39,175 nt of DNA from Chloroflexota bacterium. Lineage in GTDB: Bacteria; Chloroflexota; Chloroflexia; Chloroheliales; Chloroheliaceae. The stretch lies in contig JAQBPB010000014.1 in the NCBI GenBank assembly GCA_028287745.1, positions 1 through 39,175 of the forward strand. The letters are read 5' to 3'. The position numbers were made by a program, and so were the translations under genes. The notes beneath the pieces are model-generated. The model was not told where the DNA came from and searched no databases. It worked only from the letters and a program-made list of their open reading frames with translations. Each line of letters begins with the position of its first letter. Within the stretch, counting starts at the first letter, position 1. Positions 24,647 to 32,459 of this stretch are shown here, one piece after another.

Positions 24647-25758
24647 CTTTCAGGCTCCTCCGCAACCGGCAGCAGTACCTGGAAGTCGGAAAGCTTGCGG
24701 ACCAGGGAAGGCGTCAGGTTAATATCCTGTTCGTCATAGATAGCCTGGATTGCTTCTCCGGTCGGGCGGCCGTCAAAGTAGTTTAAGACTTCCTGCAACT
24801 GCCGGGGCATGCTCAGAGGGTCGTAAGCACTATAGGTTTCCACCAGGTTTTTGTCGCCACCGGCCTGGATAACCCGAAATGTCCCGGTTTGCAGCCTGGC
24901 GGGCAGTTCTTCGGACAGCAGCGCCTGGTAAGCTTCCTGGGCCAGCCTGGTGGTTACCAGGAGTTCCGCGCCGCCGATTGCCAGCACCTCCGCCCAGGTA
25001 AGCTGGCTGACTAATTGGGCGCACAACTCGTAAAACTCATTTTCCCGGCTGTACCAGTTGCCCCAGGCCAGCCGGTAATCGGCTTCATCTTTAAGGCCGT
25101 CCAGTTGATTGCCATCCAGGGCGGTGCGGGAGTTGCCCTGGTTGGGAAAATCCAGCGGGAATAACCGCTTGAAAGCGGCTTTCCCAACGTCAAGCTGGTA
25201 GATACACCAGACCGCCAGGCTGCGTTCGACCTGGGTCAATAGTTTTTGAATATTCTTCCAGAAAAGAAAACCGGTCGCTCCCCGGTTGTGCTTGCAAAAC
25301 CAGGTAGCGCAGACCGAGTTGCGATGTTTCCAGACTCCGCAAAGTCCACCTTCTTCAATATAATATGGGCAACGCATGGCCTCACTTTTGCCAAAGAAGT
25401 TGGTGGCCTGGCTGTAGAGCAGGTCGTATACGGGCGGCTTTACCACACCAAAAGGCGTAACCGCGATACCTTTTATAATCCGTTCCTGTAATTTATCGCG
25501 GCCCGGCACCGTGGCGGCATCCGGCTCAAGCAGTATCCGGCCCACCAGGAAGTTAGGCAATTCCGGTATATAAGTGCAGCATTTGACTTTGGGATTAAAG
25601 AACAGGGTTTGCGGGACCGTCGGCGCGGCCCGGTTACACATGGCACAATTCTCGCAAGTTGCCTTGGTCTCGACCGGGATGCTGCCTTGCAAAGCCTGGC
25701 TCATCCAGCCAGCGTACAGGGGCGGCAAATTGCTGTTAATTTCCAGTGGGTCGCTCAT
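24643..25758 (-). CDS. Cysteine-rich protein of unknown function (YkgJ-like cysteine pattern)
   Basis: A 371-residue cytoplasmic protein. The first 160 residues hold nine cysteines: CENCAMC (35, 38, 41), KCCTY (60, 61), then 130, 140, 150 and 155 (RCPYY, LCGVW, VCATWFC). This density and spacing suggest zinc or Fe-S binding and recall, without proving, the YkgJ-type zinc/iron-chelating family. The C-terminal 200 residues are helical and acidic without a motif I recognise. It is convergent with the EcsC-like gene with interlocked stops. An extended -10 lies about 130 bp upstream. No function can be assigned. Confidence 0.7.
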   Translation of the reverse strand: MSDPLEINSNLPPLYAGWMSQALQGSIPVETKATCENCAMCNRAAPTVPQTLFFNPKVKCCTYIPELPNFLVGRILLEPDAATVPGRDKLQERIIKGIAVTPFGVVKPPVYDLLYSQATNFFGKSEAMRCPYYIEEGGLCGVWKHRNSVCATWFCKHNRGATGFLFWKNIQKLLTQVERSLAVWCIYQLDVGKAAFKRLFPLDFPNQGNSRTALDGNQLDGLKDEADYRLAWGNWYSRENEFYELCAQLVSQLTWAEVLAIGGAELLVTTRLAQEAYQALLSEELPARLQTGTFRVIQAGGDKNLVETYSAYDPLSMPRQLQEVLNYFDGRPTGEAIQAIYDEQDINLTPSLVRKLSDFQVLLPVAEEPES

Positions 25759-25889
25759 ATTTTGTTTCGTTTCTTTCTAAACGCGACTTTCGCTTTTTAT
25801 ATTTGAGAACTAAGTCTGGATTGACAGTTGAAGTCAAACCAACCGGGCCAGGCGAAAAGCCTTACTAAAGCTGAATAAATCTTGCCGCT

Positions 25890-25898
25890 ATTATAACA
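25890..25898 (-). promoter_or_regulatory. Extended -10 promoter element of the cysteine-rich protein gene
   Basis: TGTTATAAT on the minus strand, a perfect -10 with TG extension, about 130 bp upstream of the start at 25758. Confidence 0.5.
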
Positions 25899-25922
25899 AA
25901 CCTGAACCAACCGGCACGCAGA

Positions 25923-25951
25923 TTGCCCGGCGCGGCTTATTTAGCTAGAAT
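25923..25951 (+). promoter_or_regulatory. Predicted promoter of the MFS transporter gene
   Basis: TTGCCC, an exact 17-bp spacer and TAGAAT, about 40 bp upstream of the TTG start codon. Confidence 0.5.
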
Positions 25952-25990
25952 ACCGCTTAAAATCGAGCCACCAAGAAAGCGAGGTCTACT

Positions 25991-27454
25991 TTGGACAGCT
26001 TTACTGACGAAAGCCGGAAGGCCGCTTTATCCTCTCAAAATCAAGCTCCGCTTTCTGAAAGCGCCCGGCACCGGGCGATAATCGGGCGGCTCGATAACCT
26101 GCCTTTTGGTCCTTTTCACAAGCGGCTCTTGCTTTTAAGCGGCTTCGGCTGGCTTTTCGATGCAATGGACGTACTACTGGTCGGCTCGATTGTAGCGGCT
26201 ATTGGCGTGAGCTGGAACCTGACTTCCGGGCAGGTAGGTGAGATTATCAGCGCCAACTTGCTGGGCCTGTTTTTTGGGGCGCTTCTGGCCGGGCCGCTTT
26301 CCGACAAACTGGGACGCCGGGGTGTCTACCAGATTACCTTGCTGGTTTACAGCGTCTTCACCGGCCTTTCCGCCCTGGCCTTTAACCCGCTTTCCCTGAT
26401 GATAGTCCGCTTTCTGGCCGGGTTAGGGTTGGGTGGCGAACTGCCGGTCGCCTCGACCCTGGTCAGTGAATTTGCCCCGGCCCGCAAGCGCGGCCTTATC
26501 CTGGTCTTGCTGGAAAGCTTCTGGGGTTACGGGGCAGTGCTGGCGGCTTTAATCGGCTACCTGGTAATACCCCGCTTTGGCTGGCAAGCGGCCTTCCTGA
26601 TTGGAATGCTACCGGCCCTGTATATCTTTGTATTGCGCCGGGCTTTGCCGGAATCACCCCGCTTTTTGCTCAGCCAGGGCCGAGAAGCCGAAGCGGTCGC
26701 TATTATTGACCGGGTAGTGGCCGAAAGCGGCGGCGAACCCGCCCCGGCCGGAAACACTTCGCCAAAGAGTACGGCCCCGGACCGGACCGCCGCCCCGGAC
26801 CAGCCCGAAAGAAAGTTTGTCCTTAAAGATTTATTTGGCGCTGCCTACCGCCGCCGCACTATCATGCTCTGGCTGCTCTGGTTTGCGATGGTCTTTAGCT
26901 ATTACGGCATCTTCACCTGGCTGCCCAGTTTGTTGCGGGTTAAAGGTTTTAGCCTGGAAGAAGCTTTCCTGCTGAACCTGTTAATCAGCCTGGCCCAGAT
27001 ACCGGGCTATTTTACGGCGGCTTTCCTGGTGGAGCGCTGGGGCCGCAAGCCTACCTTGCTGGTCTTCCTGGTCTGCTGCGCCGTGACCGCTTTCTTCTTC
27101 GGCTCGACCGCCCTGGGCAGCGGCGGCCCGGTAACTGTCGGCCCGGTGCTGCTCTGGGGCGGCTTAACCGCCTTCTTCAACCTGGGAGCCTGGGGGATAG
27201 TCTATACCTACACCCCGGAACAGTATCCGACCGCCGCCCGTGGCACCGGCAGTGGTTTTGCCACCGCTTTTGGCCGGTTCGGAGGCGTGCTGGCCCCGCT
27301 GGTGGTCGGTTCGCTGCTGGATATAACCGGACAGAGTACCCTGGTGGTCTTTGTTATATTCGCTATCCTGCTGCTGGTAGGCGCAATCAGCGTTTTTATC
27401 CTGGGCGAGGAAACCAGGGGTAAAACCCTCGAAGAACTGGAAGTGGCCGCCTGA
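25991..27454 (+). CDS. MFS transporter, metabolite:H+ symporter (sugar porter/NiaP-like)
   Basis: A 487-residue, 12-helix permease. Signatures: GPLSDKLGRRG (motif A between helices 2 and 3), RFLAGLGLGGELPVASTLV with EFAPARKRG, PESPRFLLSQG before the central loop, FLVERWGRKP (second motif A) and YTPEQYPTAARGTGSG. These place it in the broad group of sugar, aromatic acid and nicotinate symporters; the substrate is unknown. The central loop (about 245-275) is Pro/Ala-rich. It begins with TTG, supported by GAGG six bases upstream. It is transcribed alone, with a promoter and a strong terminator. Confidence 0.88.
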   Translation: MDSFTDESRKAALSSQNQAPLSESARHRAIIGRLDNLPFGPFHKRLLLLSGFGWLFDAMDVLLVGSIVAAIGVSWNLTSGQVGEIISANLLGLFFGALLAGPLSDKLGRRGVYQITLLVYSVFTGLSALAFNPLSLMIVRFLAGLGLGGELPVASTLVSEFAPARKRGLILVLLESFWGYGAVLAALIGYLVIPRFGWQAAFLIGMLPALYIFVLRRALPESPRFLLSQGREAEAVAIIDRVVAESGGEPAPAGNTSPKSTAPDRTAAPDQPERKFVLKDLFGAAYRRRTIMLWLLWFAMVFSYYGIFTWLPSLLRVKGFSLEEAFLLNLLISLAQIPGYFTAAFLVERWGRKPTLLVFLVCCAVTAFFFGSTALGSGGPVTVGPVLLWGGLTAFFNLGAWGIVYTYTPEQYPTAARGTGSGFATAFGRFGGVLAPLVVGSLLDITGQSTLVVFVIFAILLLVGAISVFILGEETRGKTLEELEVAA

Positions 27455-27480
27455 CCCAGTTCAGCGACTAACCCGTTCAG

Positions 27481-27523
27481 GGCGGCTAGCAGGTCATCAA
27501 ACTACCTGGCAGCCGCCTTTTTT
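27481..27523 (+). terminator. Rho-independent terminator after the MFS gene
   Basis: GGCGGCT pairs with AGCCGCC and, past a small bulge, CAGGT pairs with ACCTG, followed by TTTTTT. It lies 26 bp after the stop codon. Confidence 0.9.
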
Positions 27524-27625
27524 ATCTGACAAAAAGCTGCCGGGTGCTTGCCTTTGGTGTTACTATTAAATTACACAACCTTCAATAAAAAAAGCCCGCC
27601 TAGTGTTTAAGCGCCAGAGGAAATT

Positions 27626-28741
27626 ATGCTTACAAAAGAATTAAACAAACCTGAAATAATCCAAAGATTGTTTGCGCGTCCTTCGAACCGCTCCGGACAG
27701 GTATTCGGTAGCCTGAAATTTGATGGGATAATGGCGTTCTTAATTTTCTGGTTAATCGGCGGGGTGCATGTAGACGGTTGGGCCCACGAGCATATCCGGG
27801 GGCTTGAAACTTTCTTTACACCCTGGCATGCCCTTTTTTACAGCGGCCTTGTGGCGATTGCCAGCTTCTTGAGCATTACACTGGTGGGTAATCACCTGCG
27901 CGGCTACGGCTGGACGCGGGCCTTACCGGCGGGCTACGGGCTTTCCCTGCTGGGCGTCTTTATTTTTATGCTGGGTGGTTTTGGCGACATGCTCTGGCAT
28001 ACTTTCCTGGGTATCGAAGTCAGTGTCGAAGCCTTGCTCAGTCCTTCCCACCTGGCCCTGGCGACCGGGGGCGTATTAATTGCTTCCGGCCCCATCCGGG
28101 CGGCCTGGCTGCGGCCTCAAAGTCAGGGTTTGAGTCTTTTCAAGCTTCTTCCTATGTTAATTGCTTTTACTATGCTGCTGTCGGCATTTACTTTCTTTAC
28201 CCTGTACGGCAGCCCGTTTGCTACCACCTGGGCCGGGGCCAACCGGGCGGTTTATACCAGGCAGCTGCAAGAATTAAATGTGTCCATAGGAATAACCGGC
28301 CTCTTGTTTCAGTCGGTGCTGTTAATGGGGCTTACTTTGCTAATGGTCCGGCGCTGGGCCTTGCCTTTTGGCAGTTTGACCTTACTTCTTACGGTCAATA
28401 TTACTCTTTTAACTTTCATGCGTGACCGCCAGCTTGTGACCGGGTCGCTGGCCCTGGTTATAGTCGCCCTGGTGACCGGCCTGGCTGCCGACCTGTTCAT
28501 CCGGCAGTTCAAACCTTCCGCCGCGCATCGCCGGGCTTTTCGTATCTTTGCGGCCGGAGTGCCGGTGCTGCTGTACGGTCTTTACTTCCTGGCGATTGCC
28601 CTGAGCGGTGGAGTCTGGTGGACTACGCCGGCCTGGGCCGGGGCGATTTTCCTGGCCGGGATTGCCGGGTTACTTACCAGTTACGCGGTGCTTCCGCCGC
28701 CCATGCCCGCTGAAAATGGCCTCGAGCCGGAACCGAAATAG
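27626..28741 (+). CDS. Histidine-rich integral membrane protein of unknown function
   Basis: A 371-residue protein with about nine or ten hydrophobic helices. The N-terminal half carries charged and histidine motifs at or near helix ends: HVDGWAHEH (48-56), TPWHALFYSG (His 68), DMLWHTFLGIE (Asp 121, His 125, Glu 131) and LSPSHL (His 142). Such a set could bind a metal or a haem within the membrane, but I know no characterised family with it and assign no function. The C-terminal half is a plain hydrophobic bundle ending in a Pro/Glu-rich tail. GAGG five bases before the ATG supports the start. Confidence 0.78.
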   Translation: MLTKELNKPEIIQRLFARPSNRSGQVFGSLKFDGIMAFLIFWLIGGVHVDGWAHEHIRGLETFFTPWHALFYSGLVAIASFLSITLVGNHLRGYGWTRALPAGYGLSLLGVFIFMLGGFGDMLWHTFLGIEVSVEALLSPSHLALATGGVLIASGPIRAAWLRPQSQGLSLFKLLPMLIAFTMLLSAFTFFTLYGSPFATTWAGANRAVYTRQLQELNVSIGITGLLFQSVLLMGLTLLMVRRWALPFGSLTLLLTVNITLLTFMRDRQLVTGSLALVIVALVTGLAADLFIRQFKPSAAHRRAFRIFAAGVPVLLYGLYFLAIALSGGVWWTTPAWAGAIFLAGIAGLLTSYAVLPPPMPAENGLEPEPK

Positions 28742-28758
28742 GCTGGTTTTGTCAGACC

Positions 28759-28908
28759 TGTCATTCCGAGCGCACCCATGGGGTACCCGCGCCCGGTGGG
28801 TTACCGTAAAGGCGATAACCTTCCCGAATTTTAACCTGCCTTTACCTATAGTCCAGTTGGTTGCTTGCGCCAATGGCGCGAAATCCTTCGCTTCGGCTCA
28901 GGATGACA
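28759..28908. mobile_element. MITE-like or REP-type interspersed element with imperfect terminal inverted repeats
   Basis: The ends read TGTCATTCCGAGC and, inverted, TGTCATCCTGAGC, matching at 11 of 13 positions over a 150-bp span. The right end also contains the GAAATCCTTCGCTTCGGCTC motif, a type of sequence I know as a dispersed repeat in several bacterial phyla. No transposase and no clear target-site duplication are visible. Copy number elsewhere in the genome would decide. Confidence 0.5.
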
Positions 28909-29115
28909 TGGCTTAAGGGTTACCCATGCTGGTAAATAAGATGTATGTCAAAGCTTGCTTTACAGATTACTCCAAATGAACAGGGGTTTCGTTAGAATGG
29001 CAGGCTTTTTGTTTTTAGATTGAGGGGCGGCCTGGCGTTTAATTAAGCCTGACTTCTGGGTAAGTTTAACGCTTATCCTGAAATAAGCCTTAAGGGCCTG
29101 GATAACTTTACATAA

Positions 29116-29151
29116 AAAGGCGAGACACTCGTTAAAAGAGTGCTCGCCTTT
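29116..29151 (-). terminator. Terminator of the DJ-1/PfpI gene
   Basis: AAAGGCGAG pairs with CTCGCCTTT and CACTC with GAGTG, with a one-base bulge and a 7-nt loop. A T-run follows on the minus strand. It lies 20 bp past the stop codon. Confidence 0.88.
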
Positions 29152-29171
29152 ACTTATTCTATTCAGAAAAA

Positions 29172-29921
29172 TTACTGGTTTTGTAAACCGGGATGGTCGC
29201 CATGAATTAGCACATCGTCCTGGCCCTTCATTGTTTCCTGCTGGCCCGTGGCGTTTCTCATGTCGCGGCTGGATTGGTTGCCCAGCAAGCTTTCAGTAGT
29301 ATAAGCTCCTTCGGGCGCAATCTGGTCGCCGCTGCTGCGGGTGCTGCTTTGCGCGGTGGAAGCCCCGGGTTTAGACTGCGAAAAGAGGCTTAGCATTTCG
29401 CGGTTGAAAGCCGGTATATCGTCAGGCTGGCGGCTGCTAACCCAGTTTTTATCCCGCACGACCTCGGTATTTTCCCACTGTCCACCCGAGTTACGAATAT
29501 CGTCCTTGATGGTGTGGTAACTGGTCATTTTGCGGCCTTTGGTTAGACCCGCCGAAACCAGCAGCCAGGGAGCGTGACAAATGAATGCAATCGGTTTCTG
29601 TGCCCGGTCGATCGCGCGTGCGAAATCTTGCGCTTTTTCGACTACCCGCAGATTATCGGCGTTCAATGCGCCACCGGGCAGCAGTAAAGCATCAAAGTCG
29701 GCCGGGTTAGCCTGTTCCAGGGGCATATCTACTTTAAAAGTATCGCCTTTGGTATCATGGTTAAACCCGGTAACCTGGCCTTGCTTGGGCTGCGGTGCAA
29801 TTATTTTAGTAATAGCACCGGCGGCATCCAGGGCCTTTTTCGGCTCGGTTAGCTCAACTTGCTCAAAATAATCGGTCGCCAGGATAGCTACCCTGAGTCC
29901 ATTCAAGTTTGTATCAGCCAT
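29172..29921 (-). CDS. DJ-1/PfpI family (type 1 glutamine amidotransferase-like) stress protein
   Basis: A 249-residue protein. Residues 8-190 match the DJ-1/PfpI domain: RVAILATDYFEQVEL with the acidic partner of the nucleophile, LLLPGGALNADNLR, and AFICHAPWLLVSAGL with the nucleophilic cysteine followed by histidine. It is closest to the general stress protein 18/YhbO group, linked to protection against carbonyl and oxidative damage; the actual activity is debated. Residues about 190-249 are an extra polar, Ser/Gln/Gly-rich tail not usual for the family. AGGAG lies seven bases before the ATG. It is a single-gene unit. Confidence 0.92.
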   Translation of the reverse strand: MADTNLNGLRVAILATDYFEQVELTEPKKALDAAGAITKIIAPQPKQGQVTGFNHDTKGDTFKVDMPLEQANPADFDALLLPGGALNADNLRVVEKAQDFARAIDRAQKPIAFICHAPWLLVSAGLTKGRKMTSYHTIKDDIRNSGGQWENTEVVRDKNWVSSRQPDDIPAFNREMLSLFSQSKPGASTAQSSTRSSGDQIAPEGAYTTESLLGNQSSRDMRNATGQQETMKGQDDVLIHGDHPGLQNQ

Positions 29922-30035
29922 TCATTATCTCCTTTGTTTCCTTCTGAAGCCTTTTATTGAGGCGGTCCATATTATTTGAACCTGCATATTACGGACCAAT
30001 GGCTTTTGAAAAGAATAAAGGTTTGATTAAAATGG

Positions 30036-32444
30036 CTAATAGGCCACCATTTCGCTATCGGCGTCGGACTCGGTTTCCTGGCTGTAGACGCTGTTAAAGA
30101 TAATGGTCGCGGTGGCCCACCCGTTGATATTCTCAACCCGGAAGGTGCCCTGCAAATCTTTTGTGACCAGGGTCCGGACAATTTGCATACCTAGCCCGGT
30201 CTTGGATTTCTCCAGGTCGAACTCTTGTGGGTAGCCCTTTCCGTTGTCGCGCACTTCAATCTGGGTCCGGCCTTCGGCAACAAAAGCGCTGATGCGAATT
30301 TCGCCTTCGTTACGGTTCTCAAAACCGTGGAAGATGGCGTTAGAGACCAGTTCCATAATTAAGATTGCCAGCAGGGTTGCTTCTTTACTGGCGACCGGCA
30401 CGCGCCCTTCGTCAATCTTAAAGCGGATGCGCTTGTCGTTTGGCACCAGGCTGTAGACCGCAATATCGGTGATCTCTTTGGCTACGGCCTCAACCGTCGT
30501 AACGCCGACATCCTCACGGCTCAACAGGTCGTGAATGGCCGCGATAGACTGAATCCGGGCCACGCTTTCCGAGAGCGGGCCGACAACTTCCGGGTTCTGG
30601 GACCGGCGCAACTGCATGCTGAGCAGGGCGGCGACCGTTTGAAGGTTGTTGCGCACCCGGTGGTGCATCTCCTGCAAGAGGGCGGCCTTGATAGTCAGGC
30701 TGCGCTTGGCTTCCTCGTACAACCGGGCGTTTTCAATCGCGATAGCGGCCTGGTCGGCAAAGGCCGAAATAATCTGAAGCTGTTCATCATTAAAATGCCG
30801 CTGGTCGCGAGTATACAGGCATATCACACCCAGGACTCCCCGCACGCCGCTTAGCGGCACGCACATGCAGGAGCGGTACTGGTTGTTATAGTAGTAAGAC
30901 TCGCCGGGGTGCAGTTCGAAATGAGCGTCCCAGACGTTTTCCGGCCGGTTTAGTTCGGCCGTCCGGCCCACCGGGCCTTCGCCCAGCTTAACGCGCATGT
31001 GGCGGGCGTAATCATCACTTAAGCCGTGATTAGCCACGATTGTAAGGTAGCGGCTGTCCTCTTTTAGCTCATAGATCGCCGACATATCGACTTTAACCAG
31101 TTCGGCCGCTTTCTCCACGATCATTTGCAGCACCTGGCGCAGGTCCAGGGTCGCGGCGACCATATTCGAAACGCGTTGCAAGGTTTCCAGTTCCTGGACC
31201 TTCTGGCGCAGGCTTTCGTCGGTCTGCTGGTAGAGGCGGGCGTTTTCGATAGCCATGGCAATTTCCCCGGCCACCATTTCCAGGAAGCGAATTTCTTCGT
31301 TGTTCCAGTTACGGTAGGTCCGGGACTGTACATTGATGACACCCACCAGTTTCTCGCGGGTAAAAAGAATTACCGGCACGCTGAGCATTGACCGGCTGGC
31401 GTCTTCGTGCAGGGCTTCCACGTAGCGAAAGCGCGTATCGGCCCAGATGTCGTAGACCGAAATCGGCTTGCCCTCCTTAGCGGAAGCCCCGGTTACGCCT
31501 TCACCGACCTGCACCCACACGTTGCCGATGGCCCGGGGGTTCAGACCTTTGGCCGCCCGCAGCACCATGGTGGATTTTTCGTCCTGGTCCTTATCAAAGA
31601 CATAAATAGCGCAGACATCCACGTTCATAACTTCGGCTACCGCCTGGACGGTCAGGTTCAGGACCGAGTCCAGGTCAAGGCTGCTGTTTACGGCGCTGTT
31701 AACTTTGTGGAGGGCTTCCAGTTCGTCCAGCGACCGGCGCACCTGCTCGCCAAAACCGCCCATTACGGTTCCTTTAACAATCGGGCTGAGGGTAGGGCTT
31801 TCTTCGGTCGGGCGGTTGGAGGCCAAAGCCCGGATTAAGAGGCGGTCGCGGCCATCCACGTAACCGCGCATGATGGCCGCGATAGCTCGCTGGGTCAGCC
31901 CGTCCAGGATCAGGACAATCTCGCGCCGTTCCTGAGGAGCCAGTTGCAAGGCCTCGTAGGTATAGAGGGCGTCAACCACTTCTTGCGAATAGGCGATAGT
32001 CTGGGAGACCAGTTCATCCACCGGCACTTCGGTTAAAGCCCATTTATTACCTTCCACCCGCATGAAATCGCAAAAGTTCGCAATATCATTGTGGCGAATG
32101 CTTTCGACCAGTTTTTCATAATACTGGGGGTTAACATTGTGGGCGCTCACCGCCATTGGCGAACTCAATGGCGGGAGTTCCAGGAATTCGCCGGTTAGGT
32201 CGCCGGAATGGTCGGTCCCCACCTGGCCGTCTTCATTTTTGGATGCCACAACCGCCGGTTCATCAATCCGGAACACCTCTGGCGCGCTTTGGGCTTCTGG
32301 GCCTTCATTATCGGAGTAGGGATTATAGTCGGTCCTGCCGCTGGCCTGGGCGGTCTGAAGCTGGCTTTCCCAGGCCAGCCGCCAGTGTTCTTTAACCCGC
32401 TCACTAATGACTACTAATATGTCGGCTAACCTATCTCGGTTCAT
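30036..32444 (-). CDS. Multi-GAF sensor histidine kinase (HisKA_2 type) with RsbRD-like N-terminus
   Basis: An 802-residue soluble kinase without transmembrane segments. Order: an N-terminal helical region interrupted by a polar loop (about 1-205), possibly related to the RsbR N-terminal sensor fold; GAF 1 (about 240-400); GAF 2 (about 415-580); the dimerisation/phosphoacceptor helix LLQEMHHRVRNNLQTV (His at about 594); and a HATPase domain with ELVSNAIFHGF (N box), RDNGKGYP (G1) and SKTGLGMQIV (G2). The HHRVRNN motif is typical of HisKA_2 kinases. No response regulator is adjacent. It begins 15 bp after the wall hydrolase-like gene and has no clear ribosome-binding site, so coupling is likely. 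Confidence 0.9.
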   Translation of the reverse strand: MNRDRLADILVVISERVKEHWRLAWESQLQTAQASGRTDYNPYSDNEGPEAQSAPEVFRIDEPAVVASKNEDGQVGTDHSGDLTGEFLELPPLSSPMAVSAHNVNPQYYEKLVESIRHNDIANFCDFMRVEGNKWALTEVPVDELVSQTIAYSQEVVDALYTYEALQLAPQERREIVLILDGLTQRAIAAIMRGYVDGRDRLLIRALASNRPTEESPTLSPIVKGTVMGGFGEQVRRSLDELEALHKVNSAVNSSLDLDSVLNLTVQAVAEVMNVDVCAIYVFDKDQDEKSTMVLRAAKGLNPRAIGNVWVQVGEGVTGASAKEGKPISVYDIWADTRFRYVEALHEDASRSMLSVPVILFTREKLVGVINVQSRTYRNWNNEEIRFLEMVAGEIAMAIENARLYQQTDESLRQKVQELETLQRVSNMVAATLDLRQVLQMIVEKAAELVKVDMSAIYELKEDSRYLTIVANHGLSDDYARHMRVKLGEGPVGRTAELNRPENVWDAHFELHPGESYYYNNQYRSCMCVPLSGVRGVLGVICLYTRDQRHFNDEQLQIISAFADQAAIAIENARLYEEAKRSLTIKAALLQEMHHRVRNNLQTVAALLSMQLRRSQNPEVVGPLSESVARIQSIAAIHDLLSREDVGVTTVEAVAKEITDIAVYSLVPNDKRIRFKIDEGRVPVASKEATLLAILIMELVSNAIFHGFENRNEGEIRISAFVAEGRTQIEVRDNGKGYPQEFDLEKSKTGLGMQIVRTLVTKDLQGTFRVENINGWATATIIFNSVYSQETESDADSEMVAY

Positions 32445-32459
32445 AGTTTTTACTTAATT

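Larger units (their letters stand above)
28742..29171. other. Intergenic region with a MITE-like element and a terminator
   Basis: 430 bp between two convergent genes. The left part is an inverted-repeat element, the right part the terminator of the DJ-1/PfpI gene. The middle (about 28910-29110) is AT-rich and shows nothing I can name. Confidence 0.65.

Noticed and set aside
28608..28916. Plus-strand frame across the end of the membrane protein and the MITE-like element
   Set aside because: It overlaps a supported gene in another frame and includes repeat DNA.
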